64,000 bases of DNA. It comes from JABDBE01 sp049585795 (GTDB taxonomy: Bacteria > Acidobacteriota > Terriglobia > Terriglobales > Acidobacteriaceae). Shown piece after piece: positions 25,465 through 34,009 of the stretch (its first letter is position 1; each line of letters starts with the position of its first letter). Below the pieces are notes generated by a model, which saw only the letters and a list, made by a program, of their open reading frames with translations, did not search any database and had not been told where the DNA came from. Made by a program: the position numbers and the translations under genes. Location: contig JBAVAQ010000067.1 in the NCBI GenBank assembly GCA_049585795.1, positions 122,826 through 186,825 on the forward strand, in the 5' to 3' direction.

Positions 25465-28131
25465 ATGAACACGTGCGAAACAACGCCGGAGAGAGTTCAA
25501 ATCCCGCTAGCCACGGACAGTCTCAGTGAAGAGCGCATTGCCTACCTGGAGCAATTAGTCAGTCAAGCCAGAACCGCCGCTGCCGTCTTTACCCAATTTA
25601 CCCAGGAAGATGTCGATCGCATCGTCAAGCCGATGGTTCTGGCCGGCCTGCAAAACGCTCAACATCTGGCGCGGCTTGCGGTTGAAGAAACCAAGCTCGG
25701 AGTGATGGAAGACAAAGTCATCAAGAATATGGTGGCGACGGAATTCGCCTACAACTACATCAAGGATAAAAGCACAGTCGGCGTTATTCGCGAGTTTCCG
25801 GAGCGCAATCTTGTCGAGATCGCTGAGCCGATCGGGGTGATCTTCTCCCTAACGCCGATCACAAACCCGACATCCACCGTGCTCTTCAAATGCATCATGG
25901 CCATCAAGACGCGGAACGCGGTCATTTTCAGCCCCCATCCGAATGCCTGGCGGTGTTGCTCCGAGGCTGTGAAGATCATGTATGAGGCCGCGCGGAAACA
26001 CGGAGCGCCTGAAGGCGTTTTCAGCTGCCTGAAGACCCACACGCTGCAGGACAATGCCTACCTTATGCGGCACAAAGCCGTAGGTCTGATTGATGCCACC
26101 GGCGGGCCGGGCGCAGTCAAAGCCGCTTACAGCTCCGGCAAACCCGCCCTTGGGGTTGGGCCGGGCAATACGCCGGTTTATTTGGAAAAAACCGCGGACC
26201 TGAATACGGCGGTGGTGGACATCATTCTCTCGAAGACGTTTGACAACGGAACCATCTGCGCCTCAGAGCAAACCGTGGTGATCGACGATGAGATTTATGA
26301 ACTTGCGCTAAAGAAATTCACCGAACTACGCACACACATCTGCAATGAGAAAGAGACCGAACTGCTGGCGAGCACGGTGATCGATCCTAAGACTGGATTT
26401 ATGCAGCCGGCGGCGGTTGGCCAGCAGGCGACTCTCATCGCCCGCCAGGCCGGTCTTTCGGTGAAGCCGAACACTAAACTCCTGATTGCACCCATTCGAG
26501 GCGTAGGCCGCGAATATCCCCTGTCGGTCGAGAAGCTGTTCCCGGTGCTCTCGGTCTATCGAGCAAAATCCGTCGATGAAGCCCTGAAGGTTTGCGTCGA
26601 CGTGAATCACGCCGGTGGGCTCGGTCATACAGCGGTCATCTTCTCGCGCAACGACGAAATCATTCGCAAGTTTGGGGAAGTAATTAATGCGGGAAGAATC
26701 CTTGTGAATTCGCCCGGCTCGGTCGGAGCGGTGGGCGCAATCTACAACGATCTGGTACCCACGTTCTCCTTCGGATGTGGGACCGGCGGCGGCAACAGCA
26801 CCACCGACAACGTAAACATTTATCACTACCTCAATATCAAGCGCATGGCTCGCAGGACTCAGGCTCACATGTGGTTCCGGGTTCCCAATCAAATCTATTT
26901 CAACCTGAACGCGGTAGAGAATGTGCGGCAATTCTCGTCGCATTCGACCATCATCGTTACCAATCCGGCTTTGGAGCAGATCGGCCACGTGGATCTTGTC
27001 CGCCGCCACATTCCGGAGAGAACTCACGTCCACGTCCTGGTCATTCCCGACGCAGAGCCCGAAGTCAATGTGATCACGCAAGGAGTCGAAGCACTCAATT
27101 TCTACAAGGCCGACCAAATCATCGCGCTCGGCGGCGGGTCAGTGATCGACGCGGCGAAGATCATGAAACTTAAGTACGAATCGCCCGACGCTGACCTGGA
27201 AGAACTAGCTGCGCCTTTTCTGGATCTGCGTAAGCGCGTGATCCAGTACCCGACCGAGAAGATCAGCGGAGCGCGCCTGATTGCCATCTCCACGACCAGC
27301 GGCACCGGTAGCGAAGTTACCCCTTTTGCCGTACTGACCGACAAAGAGCGTGGGCGCAAAGTCACTTTGGCCGACTACTCGCTGACTCCGGATGTGGCCA
27401 TCGTCGATCCGCAGTTTGTGATGTCGATGCCGAAAGGCCTTACCGCCGATACGGGTATTGATTGTTTGACTCACGCGCTGGAGGCTGCGGTTTCAAGCTA
27501 CGCCTCAGCCTATACCGACTGCAACGCCATGCAGGCAATTCGGATGGCGTTCAAGTACCTGCCCATCGCCTTTGAGCATCCGAACGATGAAGAGGCGCGT
27601 TGCATGATGCACAACGCGGCCTGCATTGCAGCCATGGCATTTTCCAACGCATCAGTAGGCGTGAATCACGCGCTGGCGCATGCTTTCGGAGCGCGTTTCC
27701 ACGTGGCGCACGGCCGAGCCAATGCGCTGATGCTGCCGCATGTCATTGCGTATAACGCCGCCGTGCCCACGAAGTTCCTGCCGTCGCCTTATCAGAAGGG
27801 ATATCTCGCCCACAAGAAATACGCGACGATCGCCGATTTGCTCGGTCTGGGCGGTCACACCATTGAAGAAAAGGTGAAGAAACTGATCGCGGCGACGGAA
27901 CAGTTACTCGACCAACTGGGCTTCCCGCGGTCGATCGCCAACTTGGGAATCTCGCGGGAAGAGTTCGAACGGGCCATGCCTGAACTGACCAAGCTTGCCT
28001 TTGACGATCCGTCCTGGCGGTCGAACCCTCGCATGCCATTGATGAGCGAACTGGCCGAGCTCTATTGGAAGGCTTACGAGGGGCGAGGGCAGGCGAAGGC
28101 AGTGAGTGCATCGCAGCAAAAATCCGCCTAG
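25465..28131 (+). CDS. adhE: Bifunctional acyl/acetaldehyde-CoA dehydrogenase and iron alcohol dehydrogenase (AdhE)
   Basis: An 888-residue fusion. The N-terminal aldehyde dehydrogenase (1 to about 440) has its catalytic Cys265 in FDNGTICASEQ and the nucleotide region LGVGPGNTPVYLE. The C-terminal iron-dependent alcohol dehydrogenase (about 455-870) has GGGSVIDAAK, DCLTHALEA and metal-binding His in GVNHALAHAFG. Together they reduce acyl-CoA to aldehyde and then to alcohol with NADH, or the reverse. Known members prefer acetyl-CoA, but in this operon a longer-chain role supplying alcohol for ester synthesis is an inference worth weighing. Start ATG 25465 has AGGGGG upstream. The stop is 11 bases before the STAS gene. 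Confidence 0.92.
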   Translation: MNTCETTPERVQIPLATDSLSEERIAYLEQLVSQARTAAAVFTQFTQEDVDRIVKPMVLAGLQNAQHLARLAVEETKLGVMEDKVIKNMVATEFAYNYIKDKSTVGVIREFPERNLVEIAEPIGVIFSLTPITNPTSTVLFKCIMAIKTRNAVIFSPHPNAWRCCSEAVKIMYEAARKHGAPEGVFSCLKTHTLQDNAYLMRHKAVGLIDATGGPGAVKAAYSSGKPALGVGPGNTPVYLEKTADLNTAVVDIILSKTFDNGTICASEQTVVIDDEIYELALKKFTELRTHICNEKETELLASTVIDPKTGFMQPAAVGQQATLIARQAGLSVKPNTKLLIAPIRGVGREYPLSVEKLFPVLSVYRAKSVDEALKVCVDVNHAGGLGHTAVIFSRNDEIIRKFGEVINAGRILVNSPGSVGAVGAIYNDLVPTFSFGCGTGGGNSTTDNVNIYHYLNIKRMARRTQAHMWFRVPNQIYFNLNAVENVRQFSSHSTIIVTNPALEQIGHVDLVRRHIPERTHVHVLVIPDAEPEVNVITQGVEALNFYKADQIIALGGGSVIDAAKIMKLKYESPDADLEELAAPFLDLRKRVIQYPTEKISGARLIAISTTSGTGSEVTPFAVLTDKERGRKVTLADYSLTPDVAIVDPQFVMSMPKGLTADTGIDCLTHALEAAVSSYASAYTDCNAMQAIRMAFKYLPIAFEHPNDEEARCMMHNAACIAAMAFSNASVGVNHALAHAFGARFHVAHGRANALMLPHVIAYNAAVPTKFLPSPYQKGYLAHKKYATIADLLGLGGHTIEEKVKKLIAATEQLLDQLGFPRSIANLGISREEFERAMPELTKLAFDDPSWRSNPRMPLMSELAELYWKAYEGRGQAKAVSASQQKSA

Positions 28132-28142
28132 GGGACGTGCAT

Positions 28143-28418
28143 ATGGCAATGATTACGGTATGGCAAAAGATTGACGAAGCTAGTGTGGTTCAAGCCCTAC
28201 AAGACACTGGAGGAAAACTGGACGGTGCCGACAGCGAAGTGGTTTTGGACTTTTCTTCGGTGAATCGGATCGATGCTAGCGGTCTTATGGCGCTGGAGCA
28301 GTTCGCGAACAAAGCGGACGACAAAAGCGTCAAGGTGGCGTTACAGGGCGTCAATGTGAGCGTTTACAAAGTGCTCAAGCTGATGAAACTGGCCCCGCGA
28401 TTTGCTTTCGTGGACTGA
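28143..28418 (+). CDS. STAS-domain protein (anti-sigma-antagonist-like)
   Basis: A 91-residue single STAS domain. It has the beta-alpha core EVVLDFSSVNRIDASGLMAL, where the Ser in IDASG is the position phosphorylated in SpoIIAA-like proteins. It lies 11 bases after adhE and 64 before the wax-ester synthase. Such proteins either switch anti-sigma factors by phosphorylation or bind lipids/nucleotides (as in MlaB-like proteins). No partner kinase is adjacent, so a lipid-linked or scaffold role in this operon cannot be excluded. Confidence 0.75.
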   Translation: MAMITVWQKIDEASVVQALQDTGGKLDGADSEVVLDFSSVNRIDASGLMALEQFANKADDKSVKVALQGVNVSVYKVLKLMKLAPRFAFVD

Positions 28419-28482
28419 GCGGCGCCACGGTTTCGAACTTGGTGTAGCAACAGACGATTGACAACTGAATAGGAGAGCAGCC

Positions 28483-30075
28483 GTGCAGAAGCAACAACAG
28501 GGTGACCGCCTTTCCTGGGGAGATACTGTTTTCCTCCATCTGGAACGCGAAGGCATGCCTCTCAACGTGGCTTGTGTGTGTGTTTTTGATGGCGAAATCC
28601 CTTTCGAAGCTTGCGTCCAGTTTGTGGAATCGAAGCTGCCGCTGATTCCGCGTTATCTCAAGCGTGTGGTGCCTCCGCTCCTTAATATTGGTCTGCCCAG
28701 CTGGGAGTACGACCCGACTTTCGACATCCGCAACCATGTGCGCGAAGCCACGCTCAAGCATGGTTCCGACGCGGAGTTGAAGACGCTTGCGGGAAAGATT
28801 TTGAGCACGGTGATGAACCGGCAACGCCCGCTCTGGGACATGACTCTGGTCCATGGGCTGAAAGGCGATCGCAGCGGGCTCATCTTCCGCCTGCACCACT
28901 GCCTCGCGGATGGTATCGCCGGCGTAGGAATCATGAATGTGGTCATGGATGCGAGCCCCATTGCGCCCCGCCTGCCGAAGCGAAAACTGCGGCTCCGAGT
29001 CCCCACGCCTCCTGGCGTTCTGGCTTCGCTAACTAACGGATGCGTGGATTCTTATTCCGAGTTGGTGAAACGAGTTCTGGCCGCGATGGCAGATATATCA
29101 AGCATGGCAGAGCGCGCGGCCACGAGCGGCGGAAGCGTGGCCTCGAATGAGTTCACGCATTTGCTTCCGGAATTCTCGCTGTCGACGCAGCGCCTGCGGT
29201 TCAACGTTCTCTATAAAGGACCTCAGAAATTCGCCTGCGCTGAGATTCCGCTGGCAGAAATCAAAGATATCCGGCACGCCTGTGGAACCAGCGTAAACGA
29301 TGTCATTCTTTCACTGGTCACTGCGGCAATTCGGCGTTATCTCCAACTGCACGGCGACCGGGTGAAAGGCCGGCAGTTCCGCATGATGGTTCCGGTCAAT
29401 CTGCGCGGGACTGAGCGCCCAGGCGAATTGGGCAATCGCATCTCTCTAGTCCCGGTTACTGTACCGCTCGACATTCGCAATCCTCGGAAGTTGCTGGCTG
29501 CCGTCCACAAGAGAACGGAACTTGTAAAACGGGCACATACCGCCGAACTGGTGAGCTTGGCCGGTGGCTTGATCGGCATGTTTCCGAATTCAACTCAGGC
29601 GTTAGCGGGCCACATCATTAGCCGGTTGCCGTTCACGCCTTTCAACATGGTCTGCACCAATGTGCCGGGACCGCAATATCCGCTCTACCTGCTTGGCCAC
29701 AAGATGCTGCACTGCTATCCCTACGTTCCAGTGGGCGGCGAGATGGCGCTCAACTGCGCCATCCTGACCTACGACGGCACGGCCTATTTTGGGTTCAGCG
29801 GAGATGTACACGCGGTTCCCGACCTGAGGCGGCTGGAAGCGTTTTTGAAATTGAGTTTCACAGAGTTGCGGGAAGCGGCCGTGGTCGATTTCACACGAAA
29901 GCAGCAGAGGAAACAGGGCAAGGTTCGCGCAAAGGCGAAGGTTGTAGCGAAACCGGCTTCCGCGCCAACGCCAGTTCAACCATCAATTCCGGTTCGACCC
30001 GTGGCGTCGGTCGAACCTGCAGCAGCAGTGGCCCGACTTAAGCAGGAGCCACTTGGGACGCGGCTGATCGCGTAG
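28483..30075 (+). CDS. Wax ester synthase/diacylglycerol acyltransferase (WS/DGAT)
   Basis: A 530-residue enzyme with the catalytic HHxxxDG motif (HHCLADG, His138-His139-Asp143) and the second-domain motifs NDVILSLVTAAIRRYL, MVPVNLRG and FNMVCTNVPGPQ. It esterifies an acyl-CoA to a fatty alcohol or diacylglycerol at the membrane or lipid body. The last 60 residues are a Lys/Ala/Pro-rich extension. The GTG start has AGGAG upstream. Its place after adhE fits a fatty-alcohol-consuming step. Confidence 0.92.
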   Translation: MQKQQQGDRLSWGDTVFLHLEREGMPLNVACVCVFDGEIPFEACVQFVESKLPLIPRYLKRVVPPLLNIGLPSWEYDPTFDIRNHVREATLKHGSDAELKTLAGKILSTVMNRQRPLWDMTLVHGLKGDRSGLIFRLHHCLADGIAGVGIMNVVMDASPIAPRLPKRKLRLRVPTPPGVLASLTNGCVDSYSELVKRVLAAMADISSMAERAATSGGSVASNEFTHLLPEFSLSTQRLRFNVLYKGPQKFACAEIPLAEIKDIRHACGTSVNDVILSLVTAAIRRYLQLHGDRVKGRQFRMMVPVNLRGTERPGELGNRISLVPVTVPLDIRNPRKLLAAVHKRTELVKRAHTAELVSLAGGLIGMFPNSTQALAGHIISRLPFTPFNMVCTNVPGPQYPLYLLGHKMLHCYPYVPVGGEMALNCAILTYDGTAYFGFSGDVHAVPDLRRLEAFLKLSFTELREAAVVDFTRKQQRKQGKVRAKAKVVAKPASAPTPVQPSIPVRPVASVEPAAAVARLKQEPLGTRLIA

Positions 30076-30103
30076 TGATCACAGGGCGGAAGGACACAAG
30101 GAC

Positions 30104-32203
30104 GTGGTAGGTTTACAAGCAAACTCGCAACTGACATCGGCCTTGGCCCACGGACAGGTGCTGTTTCTGTTCATTCACCTTCTGGGCGTCGCATGTTTTG
30201 CCTACATTGTGGCGAAACGATTCGCGCCGCTGATTCGGGCGGAACGCGATCTCCGCTTCGATCAGCCTTTGGCCCGACTGGGCAAGGTGTTCAAGTATTG
30301 GCTGGGGCAATGGAAGCATCCCCGCTATCGCCTTGCCGGAACTCTTCACATTCTGATCTTTAGCGGATTCATTCTGCTTGCAATGCGGGCGTTCACCGTC
30401 CTGATCGCCGGTGTGTCGCAGAATTTTGTGATGCCCGGCTTGTCAGGCAACGTCGGCCAGATCTACGAGGCAATTACAGACTATGCTGCCACCGTCGTCT
30501 TCCTCTGCATGGCGTTCGCAATCGTCCGCCGGTTGGTCTTCAAACCTGCGCGGTACGAGGTACCTACGCGATACGGCAAAGCCCATAAGGCGGACGCAGT
30601 TTTCCTGTTGGTATTGATTGCAATTCTGATGATCGCGGACAGCCTCTTCGAGGGCGTGAAAGCGTCCGCGCAGGCTCAGCAAGGATTGCTGGTCGAATTG
30701 GAAACTGTGCTGTCGTTGCCGTGGCTTGTCAAGACTGCCTTCGCCTCAACGTCCCTGGTTGTCCTCGGAAAGCTCTACTTCAGCGGTTATCTTCTGCATG
30801 AAGTCGCTTTTTACTTCCTGCTCTGCTACCGGCCTTTCGGAATCCAGTTCCACGTGGAAACGTCGCTTTTCAATGTGTATTTCGCGAAATTAAACAAAGG
30901 CACGCTGAAGCCGGTGCGCTGGGGCGTAAGCGATGAACATGTGGATCAGGTGAAATCCTTCGGCGTAAAGACGTTCGAAGATTTTACCTGGAAGCACATG
31001 CTTGATTTCTACTCCTGCGCCGACTGCGGGCGCTGCTCGGACAACTGTCCAGCCAATGCGGTGGGCAGGCCGCTGTCGCCGCGGTTCATCACCACGAAGG
31101 CGAGAGACTACGCCTTTCAGCATTATCCGATGTTCGGCCGGTCGGGAAATGGCAAGGCACTGGTCGGCAGCAAAGAGTCCGGCGGCATTTATTCGGAGGA
31201 TGAAATCTGGTCGTGTACCACCTGCGGCGCTTGCGAAGAGGAGTGCCCATTGCTGGTCGAGTACATCGACAAGATCGTCGATCTGCGGCGCGGCATGATC
31301 GATGACGGCAATGTGCCGCAGTCGCTGCAAAAGCCGCTGCGAGCGCTCGAGAGTCGCGGCAATCCTTACGGAAAAATGGAGAAGAAAAGAGCCGACTGGG
31401 CCAACACCAAAGACTTCCAGCAAATCTGCCGGGTTAAAACGCTGAACCAACAAAATGGTGCGGATACTCTCTACTTCGCGGACAGCATTACTTCTTATGA
31501 CGACCGGATGCAGTCGATTGGGCGAGCTACGGCCAAGATTCTCGATCACCTCGGAGAGACGTTCGGCATCCTGGGCGCAGCGGAAAGAGATAGTGGCCAC
31601 GAAGTCCGGCGTTTCGGCGAAGAGACTCTGTTTATCACGCTGCGCGACCACAATGTGGATGCGATCAAGGCCAGCGGTGTAAAGCGCATTGTCACTGCCG
31701 ACCCGCACGCTTACAACGCGCTGAAACATGATTACAAGGATGTGCCGCCGGTCGAGCACATCAGCCAAGTGATCGCTCGCGAAGTGAAATCTGGCAGGAT
31801 CAAATTCAATCCCGTGGAAAACGGGAAAAACGTCTACACCTACCACGATCCTTGCTATCTGGGACGGCACAACCAGATTTACGACGACCCGCGAAACGTG
31901 CTCGATGCGATTCCTGGCTTGAAGCGAGTCGAGATGAGCCGTTCGCGTGATCGCTCGTTTTGCTGCGGCGGTGGTGGACTGATGCTGTTCTACGAGCCGA
32001 AAGAGGAAGAGCGAATCGGAGTAAAGAGGGTCAGGATGGCTGCCGAGGCCGGAGCCAATGTGATGGTGACGGCGTGCCCATTCTGCATGGTAAATATCGA
32101 AGATGCGATCAAGGTTGCCGGGCTGGAAGGAAAGATGACTGCCATCGATTTGGCGGAACTGGTGGATCAGCAAATTGCGCGCGAAACTCAAGAAGTTGCG
32201 TGA
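30104..32203 (+). CDS. Membrane Fe-S ETF:menaquinone oxidoreductase (EMO-like)
   Basis: A 699-residue protein. About residues 1-270 have several membrane helices similar to a nitrate reductase gamma/haem b region (His in LGTLHILIFSG-like and LLHEVAFYF segments). The next part holds two [4Fe-4S] motifs (CADCGRCSDNCP and CTTCGACEEECP). The C-terminal part has CCG-type cysteine-rich domains (DPCYLGRHN, FCCGGGGLM, ACPFCMVNIEDA). This is the layout of the membrane ETF-oxidising enzyme of bacteria lacking classical ETF-QO. It is directly upstream of etfB and etfA, so it should pass electrons from ETF to menaquinone. The GTG start follows AAGGAC. Confidence 0.88.
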   Translation: MVGLQANSQLTSALAHGQVLFLFIHLLGVACFAYIVAKRFAPLIRAERDLRFDQPLARLGKVFKYWLGQWKHPRYRLAGTLHILIFSGFILLAMRAFTVLIAGVSQNFVMPGLSGNVGQIYEAITDYAATVVFLCMAFAIVRRLVFKPARYEVPTRYGKAHKADAVFLLVLIAILMIADSLFEGVKASAQAQQGLLVELETVLSLPWLVKTAFASTSLVVLGKLYFSGYLLHEVAFYFLLCYRPFGIQFHVETSLFNVYFAKLNKGTLKPVRWGVSDEHVDQVKSFGVKTFEDFTWKHMLDFYSCADCGRCSDNCPANAVGRPLSPRFITTKARDYAFQHYPMFGRSGNGKALVGSKESGGIYSEDEIWSCTTCGACEEECPLLVEYIDKIVDLRRGMIDDGNVPQSLQKPLRALESRGNPYGKMEKKRADWANTKDFQQICRVKTLNQQNGADTLYFADSITSYDDRMQSIGRATAKILDHLGETFGILGAAERDSGHEVRRFGEETLFITLRDHNVDAIKASGVKRIVTADPHAYNALKHDYKDVPPVEHISQVIAREVKSGRIKFNPVENGKNVYTYHDPCYLGRHNQIYDDPRNVLDAIPGLKRVEMSRSRDRSFCCGGGGLMLFYEPKEEERIGVKRVRMAAEAGANVMVTACPFCMVNIEDAIKVAGLEGKMTAIDLAELVDQQIARETQEVA

Positions 32204-32221
32204 AAGGTTCTGGAGGTAAGT

Positions 32222-33013
32222 ATGGAGATTCTAGTTTGCGTAAGAAGGGTGCCTGATACATCGGAGAACGAGATCGCTCTCAACAGCGCTGGAAACGACA
32301 TCGAGCGCGACGAGTTGGTCTATTCGATCAACGAGCCCGACAACTACGCAGTCGAAGAAGCGCTGCAGATCGTCGCACGGCTGGGAGGAAACGTCACGGT
32401 CGCCACAGTGGGCAGCGAAGATGACGAGGAGATCCTGCGCCGGGAAATGGCTATGGGCGCGAACCACGGCGTGTTGATCACCGACGAAGCCTTCACAGGA
32501 TCGGATGGTCGCGGTATTGCGACGATCCTGAAAGCGTTCGCGCAGAAGGGCAACTACGACCTGATCCTGACCGGGGTCCAAGCCGAAGACGGTGGCGCGC
32601 AGGTTGGCGGAATGCTGGCGGCGCTGCTCGACTACCCGTTTGCTTCTTTGGTCAATTCCATCGAAGTCGTCGACAGCAAGAAGCTGAAGATCAGCCGGGA
32701 AATCGAAGGCGGGAATAAGGAGATCAGCGAGATTGATCTTCCCTGTGTGCTCTCGATTCAAACGGGAATCAATGAGCCGCGCTATGTCGGGATGAAAGGG
32801 ATTCGCCAAGTGGCGTCCGTCCCCATCCCGGCGTTCGCCGTGCCCGAGTTGAGCCTCGATGCAAGCACGGTCGGCCCAGCCGCCGCGAAAGTGAAACGCG
32901 TGGACTATTTCGTACCCGCGCTGGGTAAGGGCGCCGAAATGCTCGAAGGCAGCCGGGAAGAAAACATCGAAAAACTGCTTGAGTTACTGGCAGCCAAAGG
33001 AGGGCTGAAATAA
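32222..33013 (+). CDS. etfB: Electron transfer flavoprotein beta subunit
   Basis: A 263-residue protein of the FixA/EtfB family: start MEILVCVRRVPDT, then NEPDNYAVEEALQI, AMGANHGVLI and LTGVQAEDGGAQVGGMLA. It binds the adenine nucleotide and docks acyl-CoA dehydrogenases. GGAGG lies upstream of the ATG. The TAA overlaps the etfA ATG (TAATG), showing coupling with its partner. Confidence 0.93.
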   Translation: MEILVCVRRVPDTSENEIALNSAGNDIERDELVYSINEPDNYAVEEALQIVARLGGNVTVATVGSEDDEEILRREMAMGANHGVLITDEAFTGSDGRGIATILKAFAQKGNYDLILTGVQAEDGGAQVGGMLAALLDYPFASLVNSIEVVDSKKLKISREIEGGNKEISEIDLPCVLSIQTGINEPRYVGMKGIRQVASVPIPAFAVPELSLDASTVGPAAAKVKRVDYFVPALGKGAEMLEGSREENIEKLLELLAAKGGLK

Positions 33014-33999
33014 TGCCGCGAATCTTCGCTTACATCGCACATAGAAATGGAGTTGCCGATGATTCTGCCGCCGAACTGCTGGCTGCGGCGGCAAAGATTG
33101 ATGGCGGCGCATCGCCTACAGCTATCGCCACAGGTTCGGGCCCCGGCCTGGATGCCGTCTGCTCTACCCTTCAGGCTTCATACGGTGAGGTTTGGAAAGT
33201 CGCAAGTGAAGCTCTTGCCTATCCCAATGCGGAACTGATTCGGAAGGCCCTGGTCAAAATTCTGCCGCCGGGCAGCATCGTGTTGGTTGCCCATGAGCAT
33301 TTCGGAATTGATCTCGCGCCAGGACTTTCGATCAAGTTGAACGCAGCGTTCGTCTCTGATGTGTTGGGGATCGACGGCGTTGAAGGCAGCTGCCTGAAAG
33401 TAGTTCGTCAGGAATTTGGTGGGCAAGTCAGCGCTCACGTCCATTGTGACGTTTCATCCGGCGCGGTGATCACTATACGTCCGGGCGCATTCAAGCCGCT
33501 GGAAAGCGCTACGCGCACTGGAACGATAGTCGACAAATCATCCGAGGTCGGCGCCCTGACCGCAGGCCGACGCTATTTGCAAACGGTGGTCGCGGAGGCT
33601 GGCGACGTCGACATAACCAAGCACAATGTTTTGGTGTCCATCGGGCGCGGCATCCAGGAAAAAGACAATGTCTCGATCGCTCAGGATTTGGCCGACGCTC
33701 TGGGCGCAGCGGTGAGCTGCTCAAGACCGGTCGTCGATGCCAAATGGCTGGAGAAGTCGCGCCAGGTAGGCTCGTCGGGCAAGACGGTTAAGCCCAAGGT
33801 TTATCTGGCGTGCGGCATCAGCGGGGCATTCCAGCACCTCGCCGGCATTAAAGGCAACCCGTTCATCGTCGCAATTAACAAAAACCCCAAAGCTCCAATT
33901 TTCCAAGTGGCGGATGTCGGAATTGTCGAGGACATCCTGGAGTTCTTGCCGGAATTAACGACCAAAGTCCGCGAAATGCATAGCGTTTCCGCAAAGTGA
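33013..33999 (+). CDS. etfA: Electron transfer flavoprotein alpha subunit
   Basis: A 328-residue FixB/EtfA protein. The C-terminal FAD domain has VGSSGKTVKPKVYLACGISG, FQHLAGIKGNPFIVAINKN and APIFQVADVGIVEDILE. It forms the heterodimer with EtfB and takes electrons from the acyl-CoA dehydrogenases encoded upstream and immediately downstream (10-base gap), handing them to the EMO-like membrane enzyme. Confidence 0.93.
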   Translation: MPRIFAYIAHRNGVADDSAAELLAAAAKIDGGASPTAIATGSGPGLDAVCSTLQASYGEVWKVASEALAYPNAELIRKALVKILPPGSIVLVAHEHFGIDLAPGLSIKLNAAFVSDVLGIDGVEGSCLKVVRQEFGGQVSAHVHCDVSSGAVITIRPGAFKPLESATRTGTIVDKSSEVGALTAGRRYLQTVVAEAGDVDITKHNVLVSIGRGIQEKDNVSIAQDLADALGAAVSCSRPVVDAKWLEKSRQVGSSGKTVKPKVYLACGISGAFQHLAGIKGNPFIVAINKNPKAPIFQVADVGIVEDILEFLPELTTKVREMHSVSAK

Positions 34000-34009
34000 G
34001 GTAAGGACA

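Noticed and set aside
25480..25515. GTTCAAATCC sequence like a tRNA T-arm
   Set aside because: No acceptor or anticodon stems around it; it lies in the coding start of adhE.
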